Positions 19,272 through 26,823 of a stretch of DNA of 64,000 nt are shown piece by piece (the stretch's first letter is position 1; every line of letters begins with the position of its first letter). Made by a program: the position numbers and the translations under genes. Source of the stretch: Metabacillus endolithicus (lineage in GTDB: Bacteria; Bacillota; Bacilli; Bacillales; Bacillaceae); the NCBI RefSeq assembly GCF_023078335.1, contig NZ_CP095550.1, positions 4,384,001-4,448,000 on the forward strand, written 5' to 3'. The notes under the pieces are model-generated. The model ran no database searches. It was not told the DNA's origin and worked only from the letters and a program-made list of their open reading frames with translations.

Positions 19272-20145
19272 TTAATGAGTGGAGTGTAAACTGAGTTAAT
19301 TCTGGAACAGATAAAAACCTAAACGGAAGTCTAGTTGTGCCTAATCCCCTATTAACATAAAGCTTCATCTTTTCCACATCATATAAACCCTCAATATATT
19401 CAGTAGCATAAGGCGGTGTAATTAGCGGTCCAATAAAGGGCAGTTGAATTTGTCCGCCATGACTATGACCTGAAAGCTGTAAGTGAACAGGATACTTTTT
19501 TGACTCAAGTGCTGCATCTGGTTCATGAGCTAATAGAATATTAAACATATCTTTATTTAAATTTCCTAATGTTGCATCATAATTGGGTTTCCCAAGCATA
19601 AGGTCATCAATTCCTGCAATGGCTATTTTACTACCATCAACCATTTTTACATTTGCAACCTCATTTTGTAATAATGTAAACCCAGACATTGTTATAACAT
19701 TTCGATAAATATCAGTACCGTAACCACCATGGTCATGATTCCCGTAAACAGCGTATTTTCCAAATGGTGCCTCTAGCTTTTCAAGAACAGGAACAATTTT
19801 ATTTATTTTCTCATATTGATTTGGTTCGTCCATTAAGTCACCCGTGAAAAGCAATAAATCAGGAGAAAGAGAATTTATTTCCTTCACAATTGTTTCTAGT
19901 CGTTCTAATGTGAAAAATTCACTTAAATGTGTATCGCTAAATTGTACGATTTTAAAACCTTCGAATGCTTTTGGGATGTTTGGATGTGAGAGTGAAAGAA
20001 TGTTTTTATCTAAAAAAGTAGGCTCAATATACCTGGCATATGTATAACCACCTGCTGCTGTTAAAAAGCTTACAAAAGAAAAGGAAAGAAGACCTTTTAA
20101 AAAAGATCTTCTTGAATATAATTTTGTCATGTTTCTACCAACCAT
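19267..20145 (-). CDS. ykuE: Metallophosphoesterase YkuE, Tat-exported
   Basis: About 290 residues. The N-terminus has a twin-arginine signal (SRRSFLKG) and a hydrophobic stretch (residues about 17-40), matching YkuE, a known Tat substrate in B. subtilis that attaches to the cell wall. The calcineurin-like motifs are QFSDTHL, LFTGDLMDE, VYGNHDH, LLAHEPD and LSGHSHGGQ, so the di-metal site is complete. The start at ATG 20145 has GGAG very close; ATG 20130 (MTKLYSRR) is an alternative. It is divergent from ykuF, as in B. subtilis. Confidence 0.9.
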   Translation of the reverse strand: MVGRNMTKLYSRRSFLKGLLSFSFVSFLTAAGGYTYARYIEPTFLDKNILSLSHPNIPKAFEGFKIVQFSDTHLSEFFTLERLETIVKEINSLSPDLLLFTGDLMDEPNQYEKINKIVPVLEKLEAPFGKYAVYGNHDHGGYGTDIYRNVITMSGFTLLQNEVANVKMVDGSKIAIAGIDDLMLGKPNYDATLGNLNKDMFNILLAHEPDAALESKKYPVHLQLSGHSHGGQIQLPFIGPLITPPYATEYIEGLYDVEKMKLYVNRGLGTTRLPFRFLSVPELTQFTLHSLK

Positions 20146-20295
20146 TTCTCCGTGTTTTATTCATATATATTAAGTCATTTTATATTTTTACGTCCGTACC
20201 TGAAAAAATTCTTCAAAACAAGTATATCATGCTTCAATTTAAAGAACCATTTCATACTATTTAAATAGTAACAGAAGTGTAATTATGTTAAGATA

Positions 20296-20313
20296 TGAAT
20301 GAATGGTCATTCA
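20296..20313. promoter_or_regulatory. FadR-type operator upstream of ykuF
   Basis: TGAATGAATGGTCATTCA contains an inverted repeat (TGAATGA / TCATTCA) and matches the B. subtilis FadR site TGAATGAMTAKTCATTCA at 17 of 18 positions. It directly follows a -10-like TAAGAT at 20289-20294 and precedes the ykuF ribosome site, a position suited to repression. Confidence 0.75.
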
Positions 20314-20335
20314 TTACACAAGGGGGAAAATGATT

Positions 20336-21100
20336 ATGAAGGATAATGTTATCATTGTTACAGGTGGCTCAAGTGGGATGGGAAAAGCTATGGCAAAACG
20401 GTTTGCTGAAGATGGTGCTAAGGTTGTTATAATTGGTCGAACGCTAGAAAAACTGAATGAAGCGAAAAATGAGATTCAAACATATGATGGACAGGTCCTT
20501 CCAATACAACTTGATGTAAGAGATCCTGAAAAAATATCAGAAATGATTCAGCAGGTTGATACTAAATTTGGAAAAATTGATGGATTTGTTAATAATGCTG
20601 CAGGGAATTTTATCTGCCCTGCTGAAAATCTTTCTATAAATGGTTGGAAGGCCGTAATAGATATTGTGTTAAACGGGACATTTTATTGTTCTTCCGCAAT
20701 CGGAAAGTACTGGATTGAGAAAAAAGTAAAGGGATCAATTTTGAATATGGTGGCTACATATGCATGGGGAGCAGGGGCAGGTGTTATTCATTCAGCTGCT
20801 GCAAAGGCTGGAGTGCTTTCAATGACAAGAACACTTGCTGTTGAATGGGGCAGTAAATATGGGATTAGAGTTAACGCTATCGCACCTGGTCCAATTGAAA
20901 GAACAGGTGGAGCTGATCGTTTATGGGAATCAGAGGAAGCTGCTGAACGTACTTTAAATAGTGTGCCACTAGGCCGATTAGGAACTCCGGAAGAAATTGC
21001 AGTGCTCTCAGCATTTTTATTATCAAATGAAGCATCTTATATAAACGGTGAATGCATCACAATGGATGGCGGTCAATGGTTAAATCAACGACCATTTTAA
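20336..21100 (+). CDS. fadH: SDR-family 2,4-dienoyl-CoA reductase-like protein YkuF (FadH)
   Basis: About 254 residues from ATG 20336 behind AAGGGGG. It is a short-chain dehydrogenase: TGGSSGMGKAMAK is the NAD(P) binding loop, NNAAGNFICPAE follows beta-strand 4, and ATYAWGAGAGVIHSAAAKAG holds the catalytic region. GKYGIRVNAIAPGPIERTGG-like segments and GECITMDGGQWL at the end match B. subtilis YkuF closely. It probably reduces 2,4-dienoyl-CoA in degradation of unsaturated fatty acids. A FadR-type operator upstream supports that role. The B. subtilis partner ykuG is absent here. Confidence 0.9.
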   Translation: MKDNVIIVTGGSSGMGKAMAKRFAEDGAKVVIIGRTLEKLNEAKNEIQTYDGQVLPIQLDVRDPEKISEMIQQVDTKFGKIDGFVNNAAGNFICPAENLSINGWKAVIDIVLNGTFYCSSAIGKYWIEKKVKGSILNMVATYAWGAGAGVIHSAAAKAGVLSMTRTLAVEWGSKYGIRVNAIAPGPIERTGGADRLWESEEAAERTLNSVPLGRLGTPEEIAVLSAFLLSNEASYINGECITMDGGQWLNQRPF

Positions 21101-21326
21101 ATGTGATAATTCAAAACTTAATTTGAAGTCTGAGTATTTGATAAGATGGCTGTCAATTCCTTTTAGTAATGAAGGTGTTTTGGCAGCTTTATTGCTCCCT
21201 TTTTAATATCTTTGAAGCCTTAATCAATTTGCAAAAAAATTCCTTTAGTTGCAATTTTGCCTAATCTTTTCAGGACTATGCTATAATATGATTACTTTCT
21301 AGATAGATATAGGTGAGGGGATTGCA

Positions 21327-22544
21327 ATGGATCCGTTAGACGTTTTAACGAATTTGGATAAAGTATTTCCAAACTATCAGGCAATTTTCAGTGCTGATGA
21401 ACAAACAGTTATTGGATATGAAGTATTAGGAAGAATAAAAATCAATGATCAAATAGATAGCCTTGGCTCATTTTTTCATGATGAAAGTATTCCAGATGAA
21501 TATCGGATTGAAGTCGATGATCATTTACTACATATAGCAATAGATGAATTTTTAAAGCTTAATAACCAAGAACTGATGCTATTCATTAATCGAGATGCAA
21601 ATTTGCTTATGCTAGATCATGGTGAAGATTTTTTGCATACTTTAATAGAAAAACAAGAAAAAGGATTACACTTAAATCAAATTGTACTGGAAATTACAGA
21701 GCATAATTTTCTAGGAGATATTGAACAACTGTATCATCTTTTACTTTATTACAGAACTTATGGTATTAAAGTTGCTATTGATAATATCGGGAAGGCAGGT
21801 AGCAATTTAGATCGAATTGGCCTTTTAACACCTGATATATTGAAAATAGATTTACAGCCTCTCCGATTGACTTCACCACTTCAATCTTATTATGATGTTC
21901 TTTATTCAATTTCTTTGTTAGCACGGAAAATTGGGGCAACTCTTTTATACGAAGATATTGAAGTTAATTTTCAGCTTCAATATGCATGGAAAAATGGTGG
22001 GAGATATTATCAGGGATACTTTCTAAACAAACCAACTCGTAACTTTATTGAGAGAGACGATTGTAAAGAAAGGCTCAGATTAGAATTTCAGCGTTATATA
22101 AGCTCTGAGAAGAAAAAACTAGAAGGATTATATAACTTTACTGAACAGTTTAACCTAAGAGTCCAGCAAATGCTTAATAAAATTGGTAAGCAATATACTG
22201 ATTATAAACAATTACTTGAACAACTCTCAAATGAGTTAGACGATTGTTGTTTTCGTATATATATTTGCGATGAAGATGGATTTCAGCAATCCGTTAATAT
22301 ATTCAAAAAAGATAATTGGGAAATCCAACCTCAGTATTATTTGAAAAATTGGAGTTGGAGACCATACTTTTTAGCAAATATTATAAGAATGAGATTTGAT
22401 CAAAAGGGATTTTTAAGTGATGTTTATAGTGACATAGAGACTGGTGAGCTGATTAGAACTTTTTCGTATCCATTGGATCAAAATCAGTATCTTTTTATTG
22501 ATTTATCCTACGAGTATTTATATGAGGCAGATGGTTTATTATAA
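21327..22544 (+). CDS. ykuI: EAL-domain cyclic-di-GMP binding protein YkuI
   Basis: 405 residues against about 407 in B. subtilis. The N-terminal EAL domain has GYEVLGRI, VLEITEHNF, VAIDNIGKAGSNLDRI and LLYEDIE; the second Asp of the usual DDFG motif is Asn (DN), as in B. subtilis YkuI, which binds cyclic di-GMP but is reported to lack activity. The C-terminal domain (about residues 250-405; FRIYICDEDGFQQS, NWSWRPYFLANIIRMR) is the PAS-like YkuI_C module. Soluble. ATG 21327 has a GTGAGGGG site. Synteny ykuF-ykuI-fsrA is preserved. Confidence 0.94.
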   Translation: MDPLDVLTNLDKVFPNYQAIFSADEQTVIGYEVLGRIKINDQIDSLGSFFHDESIPDEYRIEVDDHLLHIAIDEFLKLNNQELMLFINRDANLLMLDHGEDFLHTLIEKQEKGLHLNQIVLEITEHNFLGDIEQLYHLLLYYRTYGIKVAIDNIGKAGSNLDRIGLLTPDILKIDLQPLRLTSPLQSYYDVLYSISLLARKIGATLLYEDIEVNFQLQYAWKNGGRYYQGYFLNKPTRNFIERDDCKERLRLEFQRYISSEKKKLEGLYNFTEQFNLRVQQMLNKIGKQYTDYKQLLEQLSNELDDCCFRIYICDEDGFQQSVNIFKKDNWEIQPQYYLKNWSWRPYFLANIIRMRFDQKGFLSDVYSDIETGELIRTFSYPLDQNQYLFIDLSYEYLYEADGLL

Positions 22545-22639
22545 ATTTTTCACTATTAACTGGTTATTATTCATTGAGGTACTATAAGAATAATTTGCAG
22601 GTAATGAGTCATCCTATTTATAGAAGGGGTGACAGCAAG

Positions 22640-22879
22640 ATGACCTACTTATCAATGGTACTCGGTGTGATAGCATTGCTTATTTTAGCTACAAGCTTGA
22701 TTTATACATTCAAGGTAGGAAGGCTTGTAAGTGAAAGAAAAGCGAAATATGACACTCAAATTAATGAAAAGGTTCAAGATCATCCTTACACTCGCAACCC
22801 AGTATTTCTAACTTATTTGATTGCAGCTGTTCTCTCGCTTGCATATATTTTTTATTTGGCATTTACAATATCATGGTAA
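22640..22879 (+). CDS. Small two-helix membrane protein
   Basis: 79 residues from ATG 22640 behind AAGGGGTG. Two membrane helices, about residues 4-24 and 55-77, are joined by a charged 30-residue loop (SERKAKYDTQINEKVQDH). I recognise no family. It may be transcribed with ykuI (95 bp gap) and ends in a strong terminator. Confidence 0.7.
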   Translation: MTYLSMVLGVIALLILATSLIYTFKVGRLVSERKAKYDTQINEKVQDHPYTRNPVFLTYLIAAVLSLAYIFYLAFTISW

Positions 22880-22912
22880 AAACAGCGGACAGGTTTTCCG
22901 CTGTTTTTTTTA
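22880..22912 (+). terminator. Rho-independent terminator
   Basis: A 10-bp stem (AAACAGCGGA / TCCGCTGTTT) with a 7-nt loop is followed by a run of T. Confidence 0.85.
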
Positions 22913-22931
22913 GAAAATTATTAAAAAAACG

Positions 22932-22960
22932 TTGACAATGAAACTGATAATCATTATCAT
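22932..22960 (+). promoter_or_regulatory. Fur-controlled promoter
   Basis: TTGACA and TATCAT separated by 17 bp form a strong sigma-A promoter. TGATAATCATTATCA at 22945-22959 is an exact 7-1-7 Fur box and covers the spacer and -10, so Fur with iron should block it. No rightward gene follows before a terminator at 23113-23141. Confidence 0.85.
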
Positions 22961-22966
22961 TATAAT

Positions 22967-23141
22967 CAAGAAAGAAAATAAAACAATCTAGAACTACATA
23001 AAACATTTTTACGAAGGTGAGACCCTTTTTCATCACCTTAGAATGTGCTTGTAGGAACTTGATTAGTCATTAAACTCTCGATTTTCCCCAAACCCCTTTT
23101 AATAGACGGAAAAAGCTTGGCTGGTCACCAAGCTTTTTTTC
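22967..23141 (+). ncRNA. fsrA: FsrA-like Fur-regulated small RNA
   Basis: From the Fur-controlled promoter to a terminator (stem AAAAGCTTGG / CCAAGCTTTT plus T run) there is no plausible ORF. In B. subtilis the iron-sparing sRNA FsrA is encoded exactly here, between ykuI and ykuJ. The transcript carries a 7-bp hairpin (AAGGTGA / TCACCTT) and an unpaired C-rich tract at about 23078-23098 (CTCTCG, TTTTCCCC, AAACCCC), the kind of element FsrA uses to pair with ribosome sites of iron-rich protein mRNAs. Predicted length, about 175 nt, exceeds the 84 nt known in B. subtilis, so a second start or processing is possible. Confidence 0.7.
23113..23141. terminator. Bidirectional terminator of fsrA and the glutaredoxin gene
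   Basis: A 10-bp stem (AAAAGCTTGG / CCAAGCTTTT) with a T run on both strands. Confidence 0.8.
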
Positions 23142-23153
23142 TTTCTTGATTCT

Positions 23154-23392
23154 TCAGTTTTCAATCTCCAATAATTTTTCAAGCTTTTGCAAATCAAAAC
23201 CTGTTACTACTGCATCATCAACTGTAACAGTTGGTGTGGAAGTAGATTGTAATTCATTGATTAGTGTGTTTCTTGCATCTAAGTCTTTTGAAACATCTTT
23301 TTCAAGATAGGAAATCTGATGATGATCTAAAACTTCTTTACCACCTGACATGGCGGACAACTTGGTTGAGTATAAACTGTAACTTTTTTCAT
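23154..23392 (-). pseudogene. Glutaredoxin-family protein with CPPC site, frameshifted
   Basis: The single long frame from 23396 reads as a glutaredoxin-like protein lacking its cysteines. The neighbouring frame, starting at ATG 23392 seven bases after GGGGG, gives MKKVTVYTQPSCPPCQVVKK with the proper CPPC active site and then hits a stop. Adding one base in the A4 run at 23329-23332 (T4 on the coding strand) joins it to DHHQISYLEKDVSKD, STPTVTVDDAVVTGF and LEKLLEIEN, a complete thioredoxin fold of about 79 residues. The gene is therefore an ordinary small dithiol glutaredoxin with an apparent one-base deletion. Substrate unknown. Confidence 0.8.
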
Positions 23393-23423
23393 TCATATCC
23401 CCCTGACATTTTTATATAGATTT

Positions 23424-24392
23424 TTACTTTTTGTGTTCAAGTTTATAAATGTAATCAACAAGGCCTTGAGCACAAACTGATAAATCAAGTAATACCATAT
23501 CATGAACATCATTTGAAAGTGTAGCTTTTTGTTCAGCTAACACTTGAGAAACAAGGTTTTCTAATTCAATATTTACCTGTTTACTTGCTTGTTGAATGGT
23601 TTCAAAGCTCTTGTTAGTAAGAGTTTGTTGAGCTGTTTGTAAAAATCGAGGTAACCACTTCCTCAATTCATTAATTACCTGGTTTGGATTTTTACTGACT
23701 CCATAATGACTAAAATAAATTGAACTTACATTTAAATTTTCAATCATTTTTGCAGAACGAAGCATTGCTTCCGGGTCAAATTGATTAGGTGATGTAGAAG
23801 GTAGATAAAATTCCTTATTGTTTTCAGATAGAACTCCATAAAAAACCCCTATCGTGTCCCCAGTAAATATTCCATTGCTTACAGAATCATGAATACTAAA
23901 ATGATGATTTGCATGACCTGGAGAATCATAAAAGGTTAGAGTACAGTGATTACTTAATTCAAGAGTATCAAGATGTTTCTTAATTATTATTCGATCTTCA
24001 GCAATTGGAAGTACTGGATGGAACAAACGATCAAAGCTTTCACCGTAGACTGCTCTTGCACCAGCAATTAATCTTGAGGGATCAATCATATGCCTAGCAC
24101 CTTTTGGATGGACAATAAGCTTTGCATTGGGACACTTTTCTAAAAGTAATCCTGCTCCACCGGCATGGTCTAGATGAATATGTGTTACAATAATAAAGGC
24201 TATTGATTCAAACGGAATGTTTAGCTCGTTTAGTCCTTCTAGGATATGAGGTACTGAAGGGCTTGCTGACGGTTCAAAAAGGACTACCTGTTTTTCATCC
24301 TGTAGAACATAGCAACTTGTTCTACCTTGCATTCCTAAATCCATTGTGTCGATGATTGTTATTCGATCATTAATCTTTTTTGTGAGTGCCAA
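23424..24392 (-). CDS. Metallo-beta-lactamase fold hydrolase
   Basis: About 322 residues from TTG 24392, chosen for AAGGGGG nine bases upstream. The MBL zinc site is clear: THIHLDHAGG, then a later His (DSPGHANHH), Asp (FTGDTIG) and His (YFSHYG). The C-terminal 90 residues are helical with no named domain. Related proteins are annotated as hydroxyacylglutathione-hydrolase-like enzymes; the true substrate is unknown. It lies 28 bp downstream... on the same strand as the glutaredoxin, which it precedes in transcription, so a thiol-related role is possible. Confidence 0.82.
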   Translation of the reverse strand: MALTKKINDRITIIDTMDLGMQGRTSCYVLQDEKQVVLFEPSASPSVPHILEGLNELNIPFESIAFIIVTHIHLDHAGGAGLLLEKCPNAKLIVHPKGARHMIDPSRLIAGARAVYGESFDRLFHPVLPIAEDRIIIKKHLDTLELSNHCTLTFYDSPGHANHHFSIHDSVSNGIFTGDTIGVFYGVLSENNKEFYLPSTSPNQFDPEAMLRSAKMIENLNVSSIYFSHYGVSKNPNQVINELRKWLPRFLQTAQQTLTNKSFETIQQASKQVNIELENLVSQVLAEQKATLSNDVHDMVLLDLSVCAQGLVDYIYKLEHKK

Positions 24393-24499
24393 AATTAATT
24401 TCCCCCTTGGTTTAAACACGAATTTTTTTGACTGACGAGGGTGAAAGTGATTTCCTAGCAATTAATATCAAGGCAGTTTTTGTTGCTTCAATTGTGTTG

Positions 24500-24538
24500 T
24501 TGATATTAATAAATCAACGTTTGTCAATACTATGACAA
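24500..24538 (-). promoter_or_regulatory. Promoter and inverted repeat upstream of the MBL gene
   Basis: On the minus strand TTGACA (24527-24522) and TATCAA (24505-24500) are 16 bp apart. The inverted repeat TTGTCA-N6-TGACAA at 24521-24538 covers the -35 element and could be an operator. The rest of the 309-bp gap shows nothing else clear. Confidence 0.4.
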
Positions 24539-24701
24539 TTTCCTTGGAAATCATTATATACATAGTGTAAAATTGATATGGCACAAAGTAAAGATACTGA
24601 TTATTGAATCGTTGTTTAGTGGATAGAATGTATGGTAGAGTAAAACAATAAAATATGAGGAATTAGTTATACGTTAACTCTTCCGGAAGGGGGATATTCT
24701 A

Positions 24702-24939
24702 GTGTCACAACTTTTAGGTATTATTACAAGACTTCAAAATTTACAAGAAAATGCGGGGGCTTGGAGAACCAGTTCAACGTTTTTTTGAAGTAGAAGGTGA
24801 AAAACGCTGTAGTGTAAAATATTTTGATAAAAACAGCACGTTTGAACTTGAGGTTTATCAAAAGGGTGAAAAACCTCAATCTTACCAGTTCGACAATATT
24901 GATATGATTGCGATGGAAATTTTTGATCTCCTCCAGTAA
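24702..24939 (+). pseudogene. ykuJ: YkuJ family protein, frameshifted
   Basis: GTG 24702 behind AAGGGGG starts MSQLLGIITRLQNLQENAG, the conserved YkuJ N-terminus. The frame then breaks at a G5 run (24755-24759). Removing one G joins it to LGEPVQRFFEVEGEKRCSV and FELEVYQKGEKPQ, DNIDMIAMEIFDLLQ, giving 78 residues, the normal YkuJ length of about 79. The family has a known fold but no known function. Position between fsrA and ykuK is conserved. Confidence 0.88.
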
Positions 24940-24960
24940 CTAATGGAGTAAGGAGGCAAA

Positions 24961-25113
24961 ATGAGAAAAGAGCCTTTTGTTATTTGTCCATCATGTCATG
25001 GACAAGGACCACTATCAGAATCATTAACAGCTCAATCTAATCAAAATGTTATCTTTACGTGCGCTCATTGTCATGCAACCATTAAAAACATTGAGACTAG
25101 TAAAGGAAAGTAG
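24961..25113 (+). CDS. Small zinc-ribbon protein
   Basis: 50 residues from an ATG with AAGGAGG upstream, 21 bp after ykuJ, so probably co-transcribed. Two CxxC pairs (CPSCHG near residue 9 and CAHCHA near residue 39) form a probable zinc ribbon. Function unknown. The stop codon lies inside a strong terminator hairpin. Confidence 0.75.
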   Translation: MRKEPFVICPSCHGQGPLSESLTAQSNQNVIFTCAHCHATIKNIETSKGK

Positions 25114-25141
25114 CCATGCCTTAAGGTATGGCTACTTTTTT
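25111..25141 (+). terminator. Terminator of ykuJ and the zinc-ribbon gene
   Basis: A 10-bp stem (TAGCCATGCC / GGTATGGCTA, one wobble pair) with a TTAA loop is followed by C and seven T. Confidence 0.85.
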
Positions 25142-25279
25142 TCTGCGTTAATTATACGTTTGCTATGAGTTAGTTAGAATTAATGAGAAATACTCATAAT
25201 ATTCCTTGTTTAATACATATAGTGAGGTAGAAGGGAAAAACTCTTTTGAAAAATGAAATCATTGACAAGGAGATGTGAC

Positions 25280-25798
25280 ATGAACGAATCTTTCACCTTT
25301 TATAATGTCTCTGAGAAGAATATGTCCTTCCAAACTGTAATTGAGCGTATAAAAGGCTTTATGTTAAAGGATCCACGTTCACTTTATGTATTGTCAATTG
25401 GTTCAGACTCACATGTTCATCAAACAGAGACTAAGTTTATAACAGCCATACATGTACATCGTGTTGGTAAAGGTGCATGGGGATGTTTAAAGTACCATAG
25501 TGTGAACAGGCCAATTTCGAGTATTCGTGAAAAAATTTCGATGGAAACTGCACTTAGTCAAGAAATTGCTTACTACTTTACTTCTCAATATTTAGAACAG
25601 TTAACAGATGTATTAATTCCATTTTCAGATGAAGGAGCAGATTTAGTTTTTGAAATTCATCTTGATATAGGAAGAAAAGGATTAACAAAGGAGTTAATTC
25701 AGGAAATGACAGGTCGCATAGAAGCGATGGGAATTGAAGCGAAAATAAAACCAGATTCTTACACAGCATTTAGTTACGCAAATCGATATACAAAATAA
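25280..25798 (+). CDS. ykuK: YkuK family protein (DUF458, RNase H-like fold)
   Basis: 172 residues from ATG 25280 behind AAGGAGATG. The motif SIGSDSHVHQ (residues about 43-52) and the acidic C-terminal half (FEIHLDIGRKG, SYTAFSYANRYTK) are those of the DUF458/YkuK family, which is predicted to have an RNase H-like fold with conserved acidic residues. Its function is unknown; in Bacillus it is linked to sporulation-phase expression. Position between ykuJ and abbA matches B. subtilis. Confidence 0.9.
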   Translation: MNESFTFYNVSEKNMSFQTVIERIKGFMLKDPRSLYVLSIGSDSHVHQTETKFITAIHVHRVGKGAWGCLKYHSVNRPISSIREKISMETALSQEIAYYFTSQYLEQLTDVLIPFSDEGADLVFEIHLDIGRKGLTKELIQEMTGRIEAMGIEAKIKPDSYTAFSYANRYTK

Positions 25799-25814
25799 TG
25801 GGAATTTAGTATTA

Positions 25815-25860
25815 TTGTCGAAACTTGCGTTTGACTCCCTGCTTTTGAATTGATTATGCT
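25815..25860 (+). promoter_or_regulatory. Spo0A box and promoter of abbA
   Basis: TTGTCGAA at 25815-25822 is a Spo0A box (TGTCGAA core exact). Nine bases before it ends the upstream gene; eight bases after it a -35 TTGACT (25831) pairs with TATGCT (25855) at 18 bp. A box just upstream of -35 is the arrangement of Spo0A~P-activated promoters. Confidence 0.7.
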
Positions 25861-25896
25861 TAGGGAAAGCAATCCATTTCATGGGGGGATTCTTCA

Positions 25897-26082
25897 ATGG
25901 AGACAATTGATAGATTATCGTATGATGAGCAAAAGCTTTTAGTAGAAACGCTATTAAGACAAGATTACGCTATAGAATTAATTAGCAGTGAAATAAATGA
26001 TATTGAATCAGGTTTAAAACAGGTGGATGAAGGATTTTATCATCAACTTAAGTTGTTATATGACAGATTGAGAATAAAATAG
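25897..26082 (+). CDS. abbA: AbbA, antirepressor of AbrB
   Basis: 61 residues; B. subtilis AbbA has about 65. The core EQKLLVETLLRQDYAIELIS, SEINDIESGLKQVD and LLYDRLR match AbbA (formerly YkzF), a DNA-mimic protein that binds AbrB and releases its targets at the transition to stationary phase. GGGGGG precedes the ATG. Context ykuK-abbA-ykuL and the upstream Spo0A box agree with the known gene, which is switched on by Spo0A~P. Confidence 0.88.
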   Translation: METIDRLSYDEQKLLVETLLRQDYAIELISSEINDIESGLKQVDEGFYHQLKLLYDRLRIK

Positions 26083-26116
26083 TTATTCTCTACTTAAAAT
26101 AGAAAGATTAAAAGTG

Positions 26117-26146
26117 GATACTCATTTAATGAGTATCATTTTTTTA
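26117..26146 (+). terminator. Terminator of abbA
   Basis: A 9-bp stem (GATACTCAT / ATGAGTATC) with a 3-nt loop is followed by ATTTTTTTA. Confidence 0.75.
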
Positions 26147-26302
26147 TTTGTTCCTAAGTTTAAGAAGATCTATATTGCTGCTGAATGAGTGTTAGAAAAG
26201 ATCAAATGAAACATATACAATAGCTTTTATGATATGATAGATTTGGATTATTCATTACCTCTTTTATAATATAGAAAAGTTTTTTAGAGAGGAAGAACAG
26301 CT

Positions 26303-26761
26303 ATGTTTAGTATTGACGCCAATGAGTTAATGGGTTTAACCATTAGAGATTTAATGATTCCTGGGGATAAGGTAGCACATGTTCAAATTGGAAATAATTT
26401 AGAGCATGCTTTACTTGTTTTAACTAAGACAGGGTACACAGCCATTCCTGTTTTGGACCCAACTTTTAAGCTTCACGGTCTTATCGGGATGAATTTAATA
26501 ATGGACAATATCTTTGGTCTAGAGAGGATAGAATTTGAAAAATTAGAAAATATGAAAGTAGAAGAAGTGATGAATACAGAAATACCAAGACTCTTTTTAA
26601 ATGACTCTTTAGAAAAAGGACTGGATCTTGTTGTAAACAATCCTTTTATTTGTGTGCAAAATGAGGAGAAGATATTCGAAGGGATTTTTACAAGAAGGGC
26701 AATTTTAAAGCAATTAAAGAAACATATTCATCTATTAAATAATAATCAACATAATAAATAG
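26303..26761 (+). CDS. darB: CBS-pair cyclic-di-AMP receptor DarB (YkuL/CbpB)
   Basis: 152 residues made of two CBS motifs (about 12-72: DLMIPGDKVAHVQ ... GYTAIPVLDP; about 82-145: VEEVMNTEIPRLF ... GIFTRRAILKQL). Length and sequence match B. subtilis YkuL, shown to bind cyclic di-AMP and, when free of it, to stimulate Rel-dependent (p)ppGpp synthesis and pyruvate carboxylase. It thus links potassium/cyclic-di-AMP status to the stringent response. GAGAGG precedes the ATG; a terminator follows. Confidence 0.88.
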   Translation: MFSIDANELMGLTIRDLMIPGDKVAHVQIGNNLEHALLVLTKTGYTAIPVLDPTFKLHGLIGMNLIMDNIFGLERIEFEKLENMKVEEVMNTEIPRLFLNDSLEKGLDLVVNNPFICVQNEEKIFEGIFTRRAILKQLKKHIHLLNNNQHNK

Positions 26762-26772
26762 AAATTCTTAAG

Positions 26773-26796
26773 CGGTGTAAAAATTTACACCGTTTT
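26773..26796 (+). terminator. Terminator of darB
   Basis: CGGTGTAAA and TTTACACCG form a compact hairpin followed by TTTTC. Confidence 0.7.
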
Positions 26797-26823
26797 CATA
26801 TTACATAAAAGGCGGATCAAGCA

